NCBI GenBank assembly: GCA_001725415.1
Contig: MEGH01000052.1
Location: 1-44,266, forward strand
DNA length: 44,266 bases
Reading direction: 5' to 3'
From: Pseudonocardia sp. SCN 73-27
GTDB lineage: Bacteria > Actinomycetota > Actinomycetes > Mycobacteriales > Pseudonocardiaceae
Below, piece after piece: positions 18,822 to 27,486 of the stretch. Both the position numbers and the translations under genes were made by a program. The notes beneath the pieces are model-generated. The model was given only the letters and a program-made list of their open reading frames with translations. It did no database searches and was not told the DNA's origin. Each line of letters begins with the position of its first letter. Positions within the stretch are counted from its first letter, which is position 1.

Positions 18822-19835
18822 ATGCGTGCCGTCGTCTACGAGCGGACTGGTCCGTCGTCCGTGCTGCAGGTGCAGGAGCGGCCGCTGCCCGAGCCCGGTG
18901 CGGGTGAGGTGCGGGTACGCGTCGCCGTGTCCGGGGTCAACCCGACCGACTGGAAGTCCCGCAGCGGCGCGACCGCGGCCCCGCTCGCGGCGCCGAAGGT
19001 CCCCAACCAGGACGGCGCCGGGACGGTCGACGCGATCGGCGAGGACGTCACCGCGTTCGCGGCGGGCGACCGGGTGTGGCTGTGGGACGTCGCGTGGCAG
19101 ACCGACGAGGGCACCGCGCAGGAGTACGTCGTCGTCCCGCAGGGTCGCGTCGTGGCGCTGCCCGACGACGAGTCGTTCGACACCGGCGCCTCCCTCGGCA
19201 TCCCCGCGCTGACCGCGCACCGGGCCCTGACCGCGCACGAGGACGGCCCGTCGCGGCTGGCGCCCGGCGCCCTCGACGGCACGGTCGTGCTCGTCACCGG
19301 TGGGGCGGGCGCGGTGTCGCACGCGGCGATCCAGCTGGCCCGCTGGGCGGGCGCCACCGTCCTGACCACGGTGTCGGGCGAGGCCAAGGCCGAGCTCGCC
19401 CGCCGCGCCGGCGCGCAGCACGTCATCAACTACCGGGACGAGGACGTGCCGGCCCGGGTCCGCGAGGTCAGCCCGCGCGGCGCGGACGTGATCGTCGACG
19501 TGGCGGTCGTCGCGAACATCGGCGACGACATCGCAGCGATCGCGCCCGGCGGCACCGTCGCCGTCTACGCGGTCGACACCGACCAGCCGCTGACGATGCC
19601 CGTCCGGCCTGCGATGGTCCCGAACCTGCGGCTGCAGTTCCTGATGACCTACACCGTGACCGACGAGCAGAAGGCCGACGCCGTCGCCGCGGTCTCGGCC
19701 GCGCTCGCCGACGGCGCGCTGCGGGTCGGCGAGGAGCACGGCCTGCCGATCACCCGGTTCCCGTTGGAGGACACGGCCGCCGCGCACGACGCCGTGGAGG
19801 CCGGCACCGTCGGCAAGGTCCTCATCGACCTGTGA
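18822..19835 (+). CDS. NADPH:quinone oxidoreductase-like MDR enzyme
   Basis: Zinc-independent medium-chain reductase of 337 residues. The N-terminal GroES-like domain contains GEVRVRVAVSGVNPTDWKSR and PNQDGAGTVDAIGEDV. The nucleotide-binding domain has VVLVTGGAGAVSHAAIQLARWAGATV, where AGAVSHA takes the place of the usual AGGVG motif, and the C-terminus reads AAHDAVEAGTVGKVLIDL. Cofactor and substrate are inferred from family only. It is co-transcribed with the SDR (1-bp gap, GGAGG ribosome-binding site inside the SDR end). It lies between the SDR and the L,D-transpeptidase genes, which are adjacent in mycobacteria, so it looks like a lineage insertion. Its stop codon lies inside the first palindromic repeat. 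Confidence 0.9.
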   Translation: MRAVVYERTGPSSVLQVQERPLPEPGAGEVRVRVAVSGVNPTDWKSRSGATAAPLAAPKVPNQDGAGTVDAIGEDVTAFAAGDRVWLWDVAWQTDEGTAQEYVVVPQGRVVALPDDESFDTGASLGIPALTAHRALTAHEDGPSRLAPGALDGTVVLVTGGAGAVSHAAIQLARWAGATVLTTVSGEAKAELARRAGAQHVINYRDEDVPARVREVSPRGADVIVDVAVVANIGDDIAAIAPGGTVAVYAVDTDQPLTMPVRPAMVPNLRLQFLMTYTVTDEQKADAVAAVSAALADGALRVGEEHGLPITRFPLEDTAAAHDAVEAGTVGKVLIDL

Positions 19836-19871
19836 GTGGCGTTGTTGGCCATAGCCAATAACGCCACTCAC
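19832..19871. repeat. 40-bp palindromic element, copy 1
   Basis: A near-perfect inverted repeat starting GTGAGTGGCGTT and ending AACGCCACTCAC, with 18 of 20 pairs matching (one of the others G-T). It spans the end of the quinone reductase gene, contains its TGA, and stops 4 nt before the end of the L,D-transpeptidase gene. A second copy, identical at 38 of 40 positions, lies at 24984-25023. It probably acts as a bidirectional terminator and belongs to a dispersed family. Confidence 0.85.
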
Positions 19872-19875
19872 GACC

Positions 19876-21063
19876 TCAGAGCGCCGACAGCGCCTTCCAC
19901 TGGTTCCAGTTCAGGGTCCAGTCCCAGATGTCGCCGTCCTTGGCCGACAGCTGCACCGGTGTACCGGTGACCTCGACGGGGTCGCCGTAGATCGCGGTGT
20001 CGTAGTAGGCCTTGGCGTTGTCGATCGACAGGTTCACGCAGCCGTGCGTGACGTTCGACGAGCCCTGCGCGCCCGACGAGGCGGGGTTGGCGTGGATGAA
20101 CTCGCCGTTGTTGCTGATCCGCACGGCCCACTTCTCGACGACGTCGTAGCCGTACTGCTCGCTCACCATCCGCTTGTCGGTGAACTTCTCGCTGACGACG
20201 TGGACGCCCGAGCGGGTGTTGCGGTTCGGGTCGGACCCCAGGCCGTAGGACGCCGGGTAGCTGGCGACCTGCCTGCCGTCGCGCATGACGACCATCTGGA
20301 ACGAGTTGACGTCGGCCTTGACGATCTGGGCCCGGCCGATGGCGAACGTGGAGCTGACGTTCGAGGCGCCGTAGCTGCCGCCGCCGTAGTCGACGCCGAA
20401 CAGGTTCGCCTTCACCGTGACCTTGGTGCCGGGCTTCCAGTACTCCTTGGGGCGCCAGTGCACCCGGGAGCCGCCGTTCTCGTCGGGCAGCCAGCCCCAG
20501 GCGCCCTCGGTGGGCGTCGACGTCGTGACCGAGAGCGCCTTCTCGGCGGCGGCCCGGTCGGTGACGTGGCTGTTGAACTGGATCTGGATCGGCGCGGCGA
20601 TGCCGACGGTGCGACCGTCGCCGATGTTGAGGGTGCCGCGCACCTGTTTGGCCGGCTTCAGCGTGGCGAAGCCGCCCGCCAGCGGCACCTGCTTCCCGTC
20701 GGTGCCGGTGGCGCTGCCCTTCCAGGTGTAGCTGGTCGCGTAGTCGAGCGGCACCGTCGTCGTCCACGACTTCTTGTCGGCCGCCAGCTCGCCCTTGACC
20801 GCCTTGCCCGCGCCGTCGACGAGGCTGACCTGGTCGAACGTGCCCTCGTCGACCTTTGCCGAGGCGGCCGTGGCCGGATTGGCGCCCGTCGCATCGGCAG
20901 CGGGCGTGTAGGTGACGGCGGCCTTCGGGCCGAGGATCGCGAGCGGCCCCCCGCCGCTGTCCCCCGGTCCGCGTCCGGCTGCCGTGGCCGCCGTGACGGC
21001 CCCTGCGGTCCCGACCACCACGATGGCCAGGACGAGCAGGATTCTGCGCATTCGCTCCCCCAT
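19876..21063 (-). CDS. L,D-transpeptidase with Ig-like domains
   Basis: Exported enzyme that makes 3-3 cross-links in peptidoglycan or attaches proteins to it. The 395 residues begin with a signal peptide (RRILLVLAIVVVGTAGAVTAATAA, residues 6-29) with no lipobox Cys, unlike mycobacterial LprQ. Two Ig-like domains follow (about 45-140 and 143-245), then the YkuD catalytic domain (about 247-375). The catalytic motif is IHANPASSGAQGSSNVTHGC with Cys342, His340 and His324. A C-terminal segment rich in Trp (DIWDWTLNWNQWKAL) packs on this type of enzyme. Neighbours murB and DUF2505 reproduce the Rv0481c-Rv0483 block. ATG at 21063 has a GGAAGG ribosome-binding site; ATG at 21051 is the alternative. 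Confidence 0.93.
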   Translation of the reverse strand: MGERMRRILLVLAIVVVGTAGAVTAATAAGRGPGDSGGGPLAILGPKAAVTYTPAADATGANPATAASAKVDEGTFDQVSLVDGAGKAVKGELAADKKSWTTTVPLDYATSYTWKGSATGTDGKQVPLAGGFATLKPAKQVRGTLNIGDGRTVGIAAPIQIQFNSHVTDRAAAEKALSVTTSTPTEGAWGWLPDENGGSRVHWRPKEYWKPGTKVTVKANLFGVDYGGGSYGASNVSSTFAIGRAQIVKADVNSFQMVVMRDGRQVASYPASYGLGSDPNRNTRSGVHVVSEKFTDKRMVSEQYGYDVVEKWAVRISNNGEFIHANPASSGAQGSSNVTHGCVNLSIDNAKAYYDTAIYGDPVEVTGTPVQLSAKDGDIWDWTLNWNQWKALSAL

Positions 21064-21204
21064 TGCGACCTTCCTCCCCGTCCTGAAGACGTACGACCAC
21101 CGTGGGCGGTTGCGTGCGCCGGGGAATGGGCCGTATCTCCGTCTTTCCGACCCGCTGCACGAGGCTACGCGGCGACACCGACGGCGGCGGTGCCCGCGGA
21201 GGGG

Positions 21205-22272
21205 TCAGGGCAGCCGGCAGCCGACGAGCACGGGCTCGGGGTGCAGCGCGATGCCGAACCGGTCGACGACGCCGTCGCGCACCTCCGCTGCCAGCGACAG
21301 GAGGTCCGCGGTGGTGCCCGCGCCGCGGTTGGTGAGGGCCAGGACGTGGCGCCCGGAGAGCGCGACACGCCCACCCGGACCGGCGTGTCCTCGGCCGAAT
21401 CCGGCGTTCTGGATGAGCCAGGCGGCCGACAGCTTCACCCGATCGGACGCAGCCGGCCAACGGGGCATCCCATCGGTGCGGGGGCCGTCCGGAACGTCGG
21501 CGGCGTCGACGACGGGGTTGGTGAAGAACGACCCCGCGCTCCACGTGTCGTGGTCGGCCGGGTCGAGCACCATGGCCTTCGACCGGCGCAGGCTCAGCAC
21601 CGCCTCACGGGCGACGGCTGCGGGCACGCGGTCGCCCGCCACAGCGCCGAGCGCGCGGGCGAGCTCCGGGTAGCGCAGCGGCGCGCTGTCGGCACCGCCG
21701 GGCAGCGCGAACCGCACCCGCAGCACGACGGCGTCGTCATGGTTCTTGAGCACGCTGGTGCGGTAGCCCAGCCCCAGCTCGGCCGCCGGGACGTGCGCGC
21801 GCACCGACCGCGTCCGGCGGTCGTAGAGGTCGACGTCGACGAGCAGGTCCGCGACCTCGACCCCGTAGGCGCCGACGTTCTGCACCGGCGTCGCACCCGT
21901 CCGCCCCGGGATGCCCGACAAGCACTCCAGCCCGCCCAGCCCACGGTCGACGGTCGTCGCGACCACGTCGTCCCAGTCCTCGCCGGCCTCCACGGTGAGC
22001 AGCACCGAACCGTCGGGGCGCGCCGTCGCGTCGACACCCGTGCTCTTCACCCGCACGACCGTCCCGCGGAAGCCCTCGTCGGCGACGACGACGTTCGAGC
22101 CGCCGCCCAGCACCAGCACAGGCTCGCCGGCGTCGTCGGCCGTGCGCACCGCGTCGACGACCTCCTCTGCGGACGACGCCGCGACCACCCGGTCGGCGGG
22201 GCCACCGAGACGCAGCGTGGTCATCGCCGCGAGCGGCGGGTGGGCAGGGGCGGCCACATCGGGAACCGGCAC
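21205..22272 (-). CDS. murB: UDP-N-acetylenolpyruvoylglucosamine reductase
   Basis: FAD- and NADPH-dependent reductase that makes UDP-N-acetylmuramate, the second committed step of peptidoglycan synthesis, in the cytosol. The 355 residues contain the N-terminal MTTLRLGGPADRVV, FAD-binding LVLGGGSNVVVADEGFRG, LSGIPGRTGATPVQNVGAYG, and GYRTSVLKN. The catalytic serine sits in the block SAGSFFTNPVV and the last conserved block is SAAWLIQNAGF. This is a type I MurB. GTG at 22272 is the best start: TACCCT lies 8 nt upstream, leaderless, and homology begins soon after. The intergenic gap to the divergent DUF2505 gene is only 24 bp. It precedes the L,D-transpeptidase with 141 bp between, so the two cell-wall genes may be co-transcribed. 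Confidence 0.96.
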   Translation of the reverse strand: MPVPDVAAPAHPPLAAMTTLRLGGPADRVVAASSAEEVVDAVRTADDAGEPVLVLGGGSNVVVADEGFRGTVVRVKSTGVDATARPDGSVLLTVEAGEDWDDVVATTVDRGLGGLECLSGIPGRTGATPVQNVGAYGVEVADLLVDVDLYDRRTRSVRAHVPAAELGLGYRTSVLKNHDDAVVLRVRFALPGGADSAPLRYPELARALGAVAGDRVPAAVAREAVLSLRRSKAMVLDPADHDTWSAGSFFTNPVVDAADVPDGPRTDGMPRWPAASDRVKLSAAWLIQNAGFGRGHAGPGGRVALSGRHVLALTNRGAGTTADLLSLAAEVRDGVVDRFGIALHPEPVLVGCRLP

Positions 22273-22296
22273 GGGCGCCGAGGGTAGCCTCCGCCC
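22273..22296. promoter_or_regulatory. Overlapping divergent leaderless promoters
   Basis: The 24 bp between murB and the DUF2505 gene hold both -10 elements: TAGCCT on the plus strand (22285-22290, 6 nt from ATG) and TACCCT on the minus strand (22281-22286, 8 nt from GTG). They share two base pairs, so RNA polymerase cannot open both at once. Each -35 region would lie inside the opposite gene. Confidence 0.6.
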
Positions 22297-22800
22297 ATGG
22301 CGCACCAGCTGACCCATCGCACGACCGCGGAGTTCCCGGCCGACCAGGTCTACGCGGTGATGGTCGACCCGGACTGCCTCAAGGCGCGGCTCGAGCGGCT
22401 CGGCGGCCCGGGGGCGGCGCTGTTGTCGCACCACGTCGACGCGAACGGCGCCCGCTACGAGTTGCGCCACGGTGTCGACGCGAACGTCGTCCCGCCGATG
22501 GTGCGCAGCCTGGTCAGCGGCGACCTCGTGATCGAGCGCGTCGAGACGCTCGTCCCCGCCGGGCCCGGCCGCTACAACGGCACCGTCTCGGTGCGCATCC
22601 CCGGCACCCCCGCGTCGGCCGACGGCGCGCTGCGGCTCGCCGACGTCGTGGGCGGCAGCGAGTTCGTCGTCGACGCGTCGGTCACCGTCAAGGTGCCGCT
22701 CATCGGCGGCAAGATCGAGAGCATGGTCGCCGAGCAGATCGAGGGCCTCCTCGCGCAGGAGACGGCGTTCACCCTCGAGTGGCTGCGGCAGCGGGGCTGA
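22297..22800 (+). CDS. DUF2505 domain protein (SRPBCC-like)
   Basis: A 167-residue cytosolic protein of the actinobacterial DUF2505 family (Rv0481c in M. tuberculosis). The START/SRPBCC-like pattern is visible: HRTTAEFPADQVYAVMVDPD at the N-terminus, a central beta-rich region, and a long C-terminal helix (GGKIESMVAEQIEGLLAQET). Such folds usually bind hydrophobic ligands; no ligand is known here. It is translated from a leaderless-type promoter that overlaps that of murB. Its last 32 nt overlap the convergent MFS gene. Confidence 0.88.
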   Translation: MAHQLTHRTTAEFPADQVYAVMVDPDCLKARLERLGGPGAALLSHHVDANGARYELRHGVDANVVPPMVRSLVSGDLVIERVETLVPAGPGRYNGTVSVRIPGTPASADGALRLADVVGGSEFVVDASVTVKVPLIGGKIESMVAEQIEGLLAQETAFTLEWLRQRG

Positions 22801-24007
22801 GCCCGAACCCCGTACGGCCCCGGGCGATCGCCTCGCCCAGCCACACCAGGAAGCCGAGCGTCGGGAACGCCGCACCGACGACGACCACACCGGTCCAGCC
22901 GTGCGCGGCATACATCCCCGCCGACAGCCCCGACCCGGTCGCGCCACCGACGAAGTAGCTGGTCATGTAGGCCGTGTTCAGCCGGCTGCGCGCCTCCGGG
23001 GCCAGCGCGAACACGATGCTCTGGTTCGTGATGTGGCAGCCCTGCAACGCCATGTCGAACACGACGATCCCGACGGCCAGCACCACCAGCGAGTGCGCGC
23101 CGAACCACACCAGCACGAACGACGCCGCAGTCAGCGCCAGCGTGGCGCCCGTCATCGGATGGGCGAGGCCGCGGTCGGCCAGCCGTCCGGCGAACCGGGC
23201 CATCAGCGCGCCCGCCACCCCGAACAGCGCGAACAGACCGATCTGGGCGTCGGACAGGTCGAACGGCGGGCCCGCCAGCAGGAACCCGATGCTCGTCCAC
23301 AACGCCCCGAACGACGCGTAGCTCGTCGCCCCGTAGACCATCCGCAGCCGCAGCACCGGCTGGTCACGGACGAGGCCCAGCACCGAGCCCAGCAACCGCG
23401 GATAGCTGGTCCGGACCGACGGCGCCACCACCGGCAACGTCCGCCACAACGTGAGCGCGCACAACGCCGTCAGCACCGCTGCGAGCACGAACACCGCGCG
23501 CCAGCCCAGCCAGTCCGCCACCAGTCCCGACACGACGCGGGCGATCAGCACCCCGATCAGCAGCCCGCTCATCACCGTGCCGACGGTCCTGCCCTGTTCC
23601 CCCGGCCGCGCCAGCTGCGCCGCGAACGGCACCAGCACCTGCGCCGCCACCGCCGTCACCCCGACCACCGCGAACGCCGACCCCAGCACCGCCAGCGACG
23701 GCGCCGTCGCCGCCACCACCAGCCCGGCCACCGTCACCGCCAGCACTGCCACGACGAGCCGCCTGCGCTGCAACAGGTCCCCCAGCGGGACGACCGTCGC
23801 CAGCCCCACCGCGTACGCGACCTGGATGACCGTCAACGCCGCACCCACCGCACCCGTCGACGCCCCGAACTGCTCCGCGAGCGTCGCCTCCAACGGCTGG
23901 GCGTAGTACAGGTTCGCGACGATCGCGCCCGTCGCGAACGTCATCGCCGCCACCGCGACCGTGCGGTGGCGATCGTCCAGATCGGGTGGTGCCTCCTGGG
24001 AGCTCAC
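22769..24007 (-). CDS. MFS transporter, DHA1 type
   Basis: A twelve-helix exporter of about 412 residues. Helix 1 and the following loop read FATGAIVANLYYAQPLEATLAEQF, the hallmark of the YgaY/AraJ-like DHA1 branch. Loop 2-3 has PLGDLLQRRRLV and helix 5 GVLIARVVSGLVADWLGWR. Substrate unknown. GTG at 24007 is chosen because CACAGT lies 7 nt upstream (leaderless layout) and because it leaves the divergent purU promoter free. The frame remains open to 24160 but would then overlap purU. Its 3' end overlaps the DUF2505 gene by 32 nt. Confidence 0.9.
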   Translation of the reverse strand: MSSQEAPPDLDDRHRTVAVAAMTFATGAIVANLYYAQPLEATLAEQFGASTGAVGAALTVIQVAYAVGLATVVPLGDLLQRRRLVVAVLAVTVAGLVVAATAPSLAVLGSAFAVVGVTAVAAQVLVPFAAQLARPGEQGRTVGTVMSGLLIGVLIARVVSGLVADWLGWRAVFVLAAVLTALCALTLWRTLPVVAPSVRTSYPRLLGSVLGLVRDQPVLRLRMVYGATSYASFGALWTSIGFLLAGPPFDLSDAQIGLFALFGVAGALMARFAGRLADRGLAHPMTGATLALTAASFVLVWFGAHSLVVLAVGIVVFDMALQGCHITNQSIVFALAPEARSRLNTAYMTSYFVGGATGSGLSAGMYAAHGWTGVVVVGAAFPTLGFLVWLGEAIARGRTGFGLSPAAAATRG

Positions 24008-24086
24008 CCCGTCGACTGTGCTCCCCGTTCCGGACGTGCGCAGGGACACCCGGGTGTGAGATACGGCGCGTGGGACGATCGTCGCC

Positions 24087-24980
24087 GTGGAACCCGCAAC
24101 GTCGCGCCGATACGTCATCACCTTCAGCTGCCCCGACCGCACCGGCATCGTCGCCCGCATCGCCGGATTCCTCGCCGACGCCGGAGCCTGGATCGTCGAG
24201 GCCGCCTACCACGCCGACGCCGACCAGAACTGGTTCTTCACCCGCCAGGTCGTGCGCGCCGACTCCGTGCCCTTCGACGCCGACGAACTGCGCAGCCGCT
24301 TCGCCGAGGTCGCCGCCGAGTTCGGCCCCGAGGCCACCTGGCGCGTCACCGACACCGGCGAGAAGAAGCGCGCCGTCCTGCTCGTCACCCGCGAGCCGCA
24401 CTGCCTGCACGACCTTCTCGGCCGCGTCTCCGCCGGCGAGCTGCCCGTCGAGATCACCTCGGTGATCGGCAACCACGAGGCCCTGCGCGACGTCGTCACC
24501 GCGCACAAGGTGCCGTTCCACCACGTCCCGTTCCCCGGGCCGCGCGACGAGCGCCGCGAGAGCCTCAAGCTCGAGGCGTTCGAGGAGGTGCGCAAGCTCG
24601 TCGACGAGCAGGAGCCCGACGCCATCGTCCTGGCCCGGTTCATGCAGGTCCTGCCCGCGCACCTGTGCGAGCAGTGGCGCGGCCGGGCGATCAACATCCA
24701 CCACAGCTTCCTGCCCTCGTTCGCCGGGGCGCGGCCCTACCACCAGGCCCACACCCGCGGCGTCAAGCTGATCGGCGCCACCTGCCATTACGTGACCGCC
24801 GACCTCGACGCCGGCCCGATCATCGAGCAGGACGTCATCCGCGTCGACCACTCCGACACCGCGTCCGACATGGTGCGCCGGGGCCGCGACATCGAGCGTC
24901 TCGTCCTCTCCCGGGGCCTGCGCTGGCACCTGGAGGACCGCGTCCTGGTGCACGGCAACAAGACCGTCGTCCTGCGCTGA
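24087..24980 (+). CDS. purU: Formyltetrahydrofolate deformylase
   Basis: Hydrolyses 10-formyl-tetrahydrofolate to formate and tetrahydrofolate, balancing the one-carbon pool and supplying formate for purine synthesis. The 297 residues start with an ACT domain (YVITFSCPDRTGIVARIAGF, 9-28) followed by the formyltransferase-fold domain. The catalytic Asn203 and His205 lie in AINIHHSFLPSFAGARPYHQ, with Asp241 in DLDAGPII. GTG at 24087 follows GACGAT (24074-24079) by 7 nt with no Shine-Dalgarno. It is divergent from an MFS gene and converges on lon through the second palindromic element. Confidence 0.96.
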   Translation: MEPATSRRYVITFSCPDRTGIVARIAGFLADAGAWIVEAAYHADADQNWFFTRQVVRADSVPFDADELRSRFAEVAAEFGPEATWRVTDTGEKKRAVLLVTREPHCLHDLLGRVSAGELPVEITSVIGNHEALRDVVTAHKVPFHHVPFPGPRDERRESLKLEAFEEVRKLVDEQEPDAIVLARFMQVLPAHLCEQWRGRAINIHHSFLPSFAGARPYHQAHTRGVKLIGATCHYVTADLDAGPIIEQDVIRVDHSDTASDMVRRGRDIERLVLSRGLRWHLEDRVLVHGNKTVVLR

Positions 24981-24983
24981 CCC

Positions 24984-25023
24984 GTGAGTGGCGTTATTGG
25001 TCATAGCCAATAACGCCACTCAC
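24984..25023. repeat. 40-bp palindromic element, copy 2
   Basis: Starts GTGAGTGGCGTT, ends AACGCCACTCAC, with 18 of 20 pairs matching. It lies 3 nt after the purU stop and 52 nt before the lon stop, again at a convergent junction. It differs from copy 1 only at the 13th and 18th positions of the left arm. Confidence 0.85.
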
Positions 25024-25075
25024 GAGCTGTCGGCGGGCCCGCCTCTCAGGCCCCGACGTGCAGGACGCTCCGAGG

Positions 25076-27397
25076 TCAGGCCGCCGTGGCGTGCTCCGGG
25101 GCCGGCTCCAGGGCCAGCTCCAGCACCTCGGCGACGTCGGCCACCGGGTGGATCCGGAGCTCTCCGCGCACCGACTCCGGCAGGTCGTCGAGGTCGGGCT
25201 CGTTGCGCCTGGGGATGATCACGTCGGTCAGGCCCGCCCGGTGCGCGGCCAGCAGCTTCTGCTTGACCCCGCCGATCGGCAGGACCTTGCCCTGCAGTGT
25301 GACCTCACCGGTCATGCCGACGCTCGACTTGACCGGGCGCCCGGACGCGAGCGAGGCCAGCGCCGTCGTCATCGTGACGCCCGCCGACGGCCCGTCCTTC
25401 GGGACGGCGCCCGCGGGGACGTGCACGTGCAGCTTCTTGGACGCCAGGTCGCCGGCGAGTCCCTTGGACCGCAGGTAGCTCAGCGCGATCGAGACGGACT
25501 CCTTCATGACGTCGCCCAGCTGACCGGTGAGGATCAGCCCGGACTCGCCTTCCATCGAGGTGGCCTCGATGAACAGGACGTCGCCGCCGGCACCCGTGAC
25601 GGCCAGGCCGGTCGCCACACCGGGGACGGAGGTGCGCTCCGCCGACTCCGGGGTGAACTTGGGCCGGCCCAGGTACTTGACGAGGGTCTCGGCGTCGACG
25701 TGGATCGGGATCTCCTCACCGGAGTCCAACCCGACGGCGACCTTGCGCAGCACCTTCGCCAATCCCCGCTCCAGCTGCCGCACACCGGCCTCGCGGGTGT
25801 ACTCGGCGGCGATCATACCGAGCGCGACCTCGGAGAACTCGACGTCCGACGACTCCAGCCCGGCCTTCTCGATCTGACGCGGGAGCAGGTGGTCGCGGGC
25901 GATCGCGATCTTCTCCGCCTCCGTGTAGCCGTCGAGCGTCACGACCTCCATGCGGTCCAGCAGCGGGCCGGGGATGGTGTCGTAGGCGTTGGCGGTGGCG
26001 AGGAACAGGACATCGGACAGGTCGAGGTCGACCTCGAGGTAGTGGTCGCGGAACGTGTGGTTCTGCGCCGGGTCGAGCACCTCGAGCAGCGCGGCCGTGG
26101 GGTCGCCACGGAAGTCGCTGCCGACCTTGTCGATCTCGTCGAGCAGGACGACCGGGTTCATCGATCCCGCCTCGCGGATCGCGCGGACGATCCGGCCGGG
26201 CAGCGCGCCGACGTAGGTGCGGCGGTGCCCACGGATCTCGGCCTCGTCGCGGACGCCACCGAGGGCGACGCGGACGAACTTGCGGCCGAGCGCGTGCGCG
26301 ACCGACTCACCGAGCGACGTCTTGCCGACGCCGGGAGGCCCGACGAGGGCGAGGACGGCGCCCGAGCCGCGGCCGCCGACCTTCTCCATGCCCTTGCGGT
26401 CGCGCCGGGAGCGGACGGCCAGGAACTCGATCAGCCGCTCCTTGACGTCGTCGAGGCCGGCGTGGTCGGAGTCGAGGATCGCGCGGGCGGCCGCGAGGTC
26501 GTCGGAGTCGGTGGTCAGGGTCGTCCACGGAATGTCGAGGACGGTGTCGAGCCAGGTCCGGATCCAGCCGGACTCGGGGCTCTGGTCGGACGCCCGCTCC
26601 AGCTTGCCGACCTCGGTCAGCGCGGCCTTGCGGACGTGTTCGGGGAGGTCGGCGGCCTCGACGCGGGCGCGGTAGTCGTTCTCGCCCTCGGGGTCGTCGT
26701 CGCCGAGCTCCTTGCGGATGGCGGCGAGCTGCTGGCGCAGCAGGAACTCGCGCTGCTGCTTCTCCATGCCCTCGCGGACGTCACCGGCGATCTTCTCGGT
26801 GACCTCCTGCTCGGCGAGGTGCTCCTTCGTCCAGTCGAGCAACAGCTCGAGGCGACGGGTCACGTCGACCTCGGCGAGGAGCTGGGACTTGCGCTCGACG
26901 TCGAGCCACTGGTTCCAGCCGGCCGTGTCGGCCAGCTCGGACGGGTCGGTGATCTGCTGGACGCCGTCGATGATCTGCCACGCGCCGCGCTTCTGGAGCA
27001 TGGAGACGACGAGCGCCTTGTACTCCTTGGCCAGCTCGTGGGTGCGGCCGGTGACCGGGCTCTCCGAGGGGTCGACCAGCGACGCCTCCACCCACAGGGC
27101 GGATCCGGGGCCGGTCACGCCCGACCCGATGCGGGCCCGGGACTCGCCGCGGACCACGGCGGCGCGCTCACCACTGGGGAGCCTGCCGACCTGCTCGAGG
27201 ACCGCCACCACACCGATCGCGGCGTACTTGCCGTCCAGCCTGGGGACGACGAGGACCTTCTTCTCCGTGCCGTCACCGTCGGCGACGTCCACGGCTGCCT
27301 GAACCTCCGGCGCGTCGAGTCGAATGGGAACCACCATGCCGGGCAGCACCACCGAGTCGGTCAGCGGAAGCACCGGCAGCTTCAGCGTCTGTGTCAT
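25076..27397 (-). CDS. lon: ATP-dependent Lon protease
   Basis: Cytosolic AAA+ serine protease that degrades misfolded and short-lived regulatory proteins. The 773 residues show the LAN/substrate-recognition domain (1-200), a coiled-coil (205-260), then the ATPase with Walker A GPPGVGKTS (353-361), Walker B VVLLDEIDK (416-424), sensor LATAN (466-470) and arginine finger region. The protease domain follows with catalytic Ser671 (KDGPSAG) and Lys712 (GGVKQK). This is the LonA type. The upstream region holds a ClgR-like box, consistent with the control of lon known in Streptomyces. It converges on purU. ATG at 27397 gives the conserved LPVLPLTDSVVLPGMV start. Confidence 0.97.
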   Translation of the reverse strand: MTQTLKLPVLPLTDSVVLPGMVVPIRLDAPEVQAAVDVADGDGTEKKVLVVPRLDGKYAAIGVVAVLEQVGRLPSGERAAVVRGESRARIGSGVTGPGSALWVEASLVDPSESPVTGRTHELAKEYKALVVSMLQKRGAWQIIDGVQQITDPSELADTAGWNQWLDVERKSQLLAEVDVTRRLELLLDWTKEHLAEQEVTEKIAGDVREGMEKQQREFLLRQQLAAIRKELGDDDPEGENDYRARVEAADLPEHVRKAALTEVGKLERASDQSPESGWIRTWLDTVLDIPWTTLTTDSDDLAAARAILDSDHAGLDDVKERLIEFLAVRSRRDRKGMEKVGGRGSGAVLALVGPPGVGKTSLGESVAHALGRKFVRVALGGVRDEAEIRGHRRTYVGALPGRIVRAIREAGSMNPVVLLDEIDKVGSDFRGDPTAALLEVLDPAQNHTFRDHYLEVDLDLSDVLFLATANAYDTIPGPLLDRMEVVTLDGYTEAEKIAIARDHLLPRQIEKAGLESSDVEFSEVALGMIAAEYTREAGVRQLERGLAKVLRKVAVGLDSGEEIPIHVDAETLVKYLGRPKFTPESAERTSVPGVATGLAVTGAGGDVLFIEATSMEGESGLILTGQLGDVMKESVSIALSYLRSKGLAGDLASKKLHVHVPAGAVPKDGPSAGVTMTTALASLASGRPVKSSVGMTGEVTLQGKVLPIGGVKQKLLAAHRAGLTDVIIPRRNEPDLDDLPESVRGELRIHPVADVAEVLELALEPAPEHATAA

Positions 27398-27445
27398 GCC
27401 CCGACCAACGCTTACACCGTTGAACTCATTCCAGCGCTCAAGTAA

Positions 27446-27462
27446 GTCTGCTGAGAGCGAAC
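27446..27462. promoter_or_regulatory. Candidate ClgR operator upstream of lon
   Basis: GTCTGCTGAGAGCGAAC matches the ClgR consensus GTTCGC-N5-GCGAAC at 10 of 12 defined positions. It lies about 50-65 nt upstream of the lon start codon. ClgR activates clp and lon genes in streptomycetes and corynebacteria; no clgR gene is in this window. Confidence 0.4.
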
Positions 27463-27486
27463 GCGGGAACCTTGAGCCGGGTGGGC

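Noticed and set aside
25058-27445. 795-codon open frame on the plus strand opposite lon
   Set aside because: Antisense shadow of a high-GC gene; composition is Asp/Gly/Val/Arg-rich without any domain, while lon is unmistakable.
27419-27445. HspR/HAIR operator (CTTGAGT-N7-ACTCAAG) upstream of lon
   Set aside because: CTTGAGC is present on the minus strand but the second half-site is altered and wrongly spaced.
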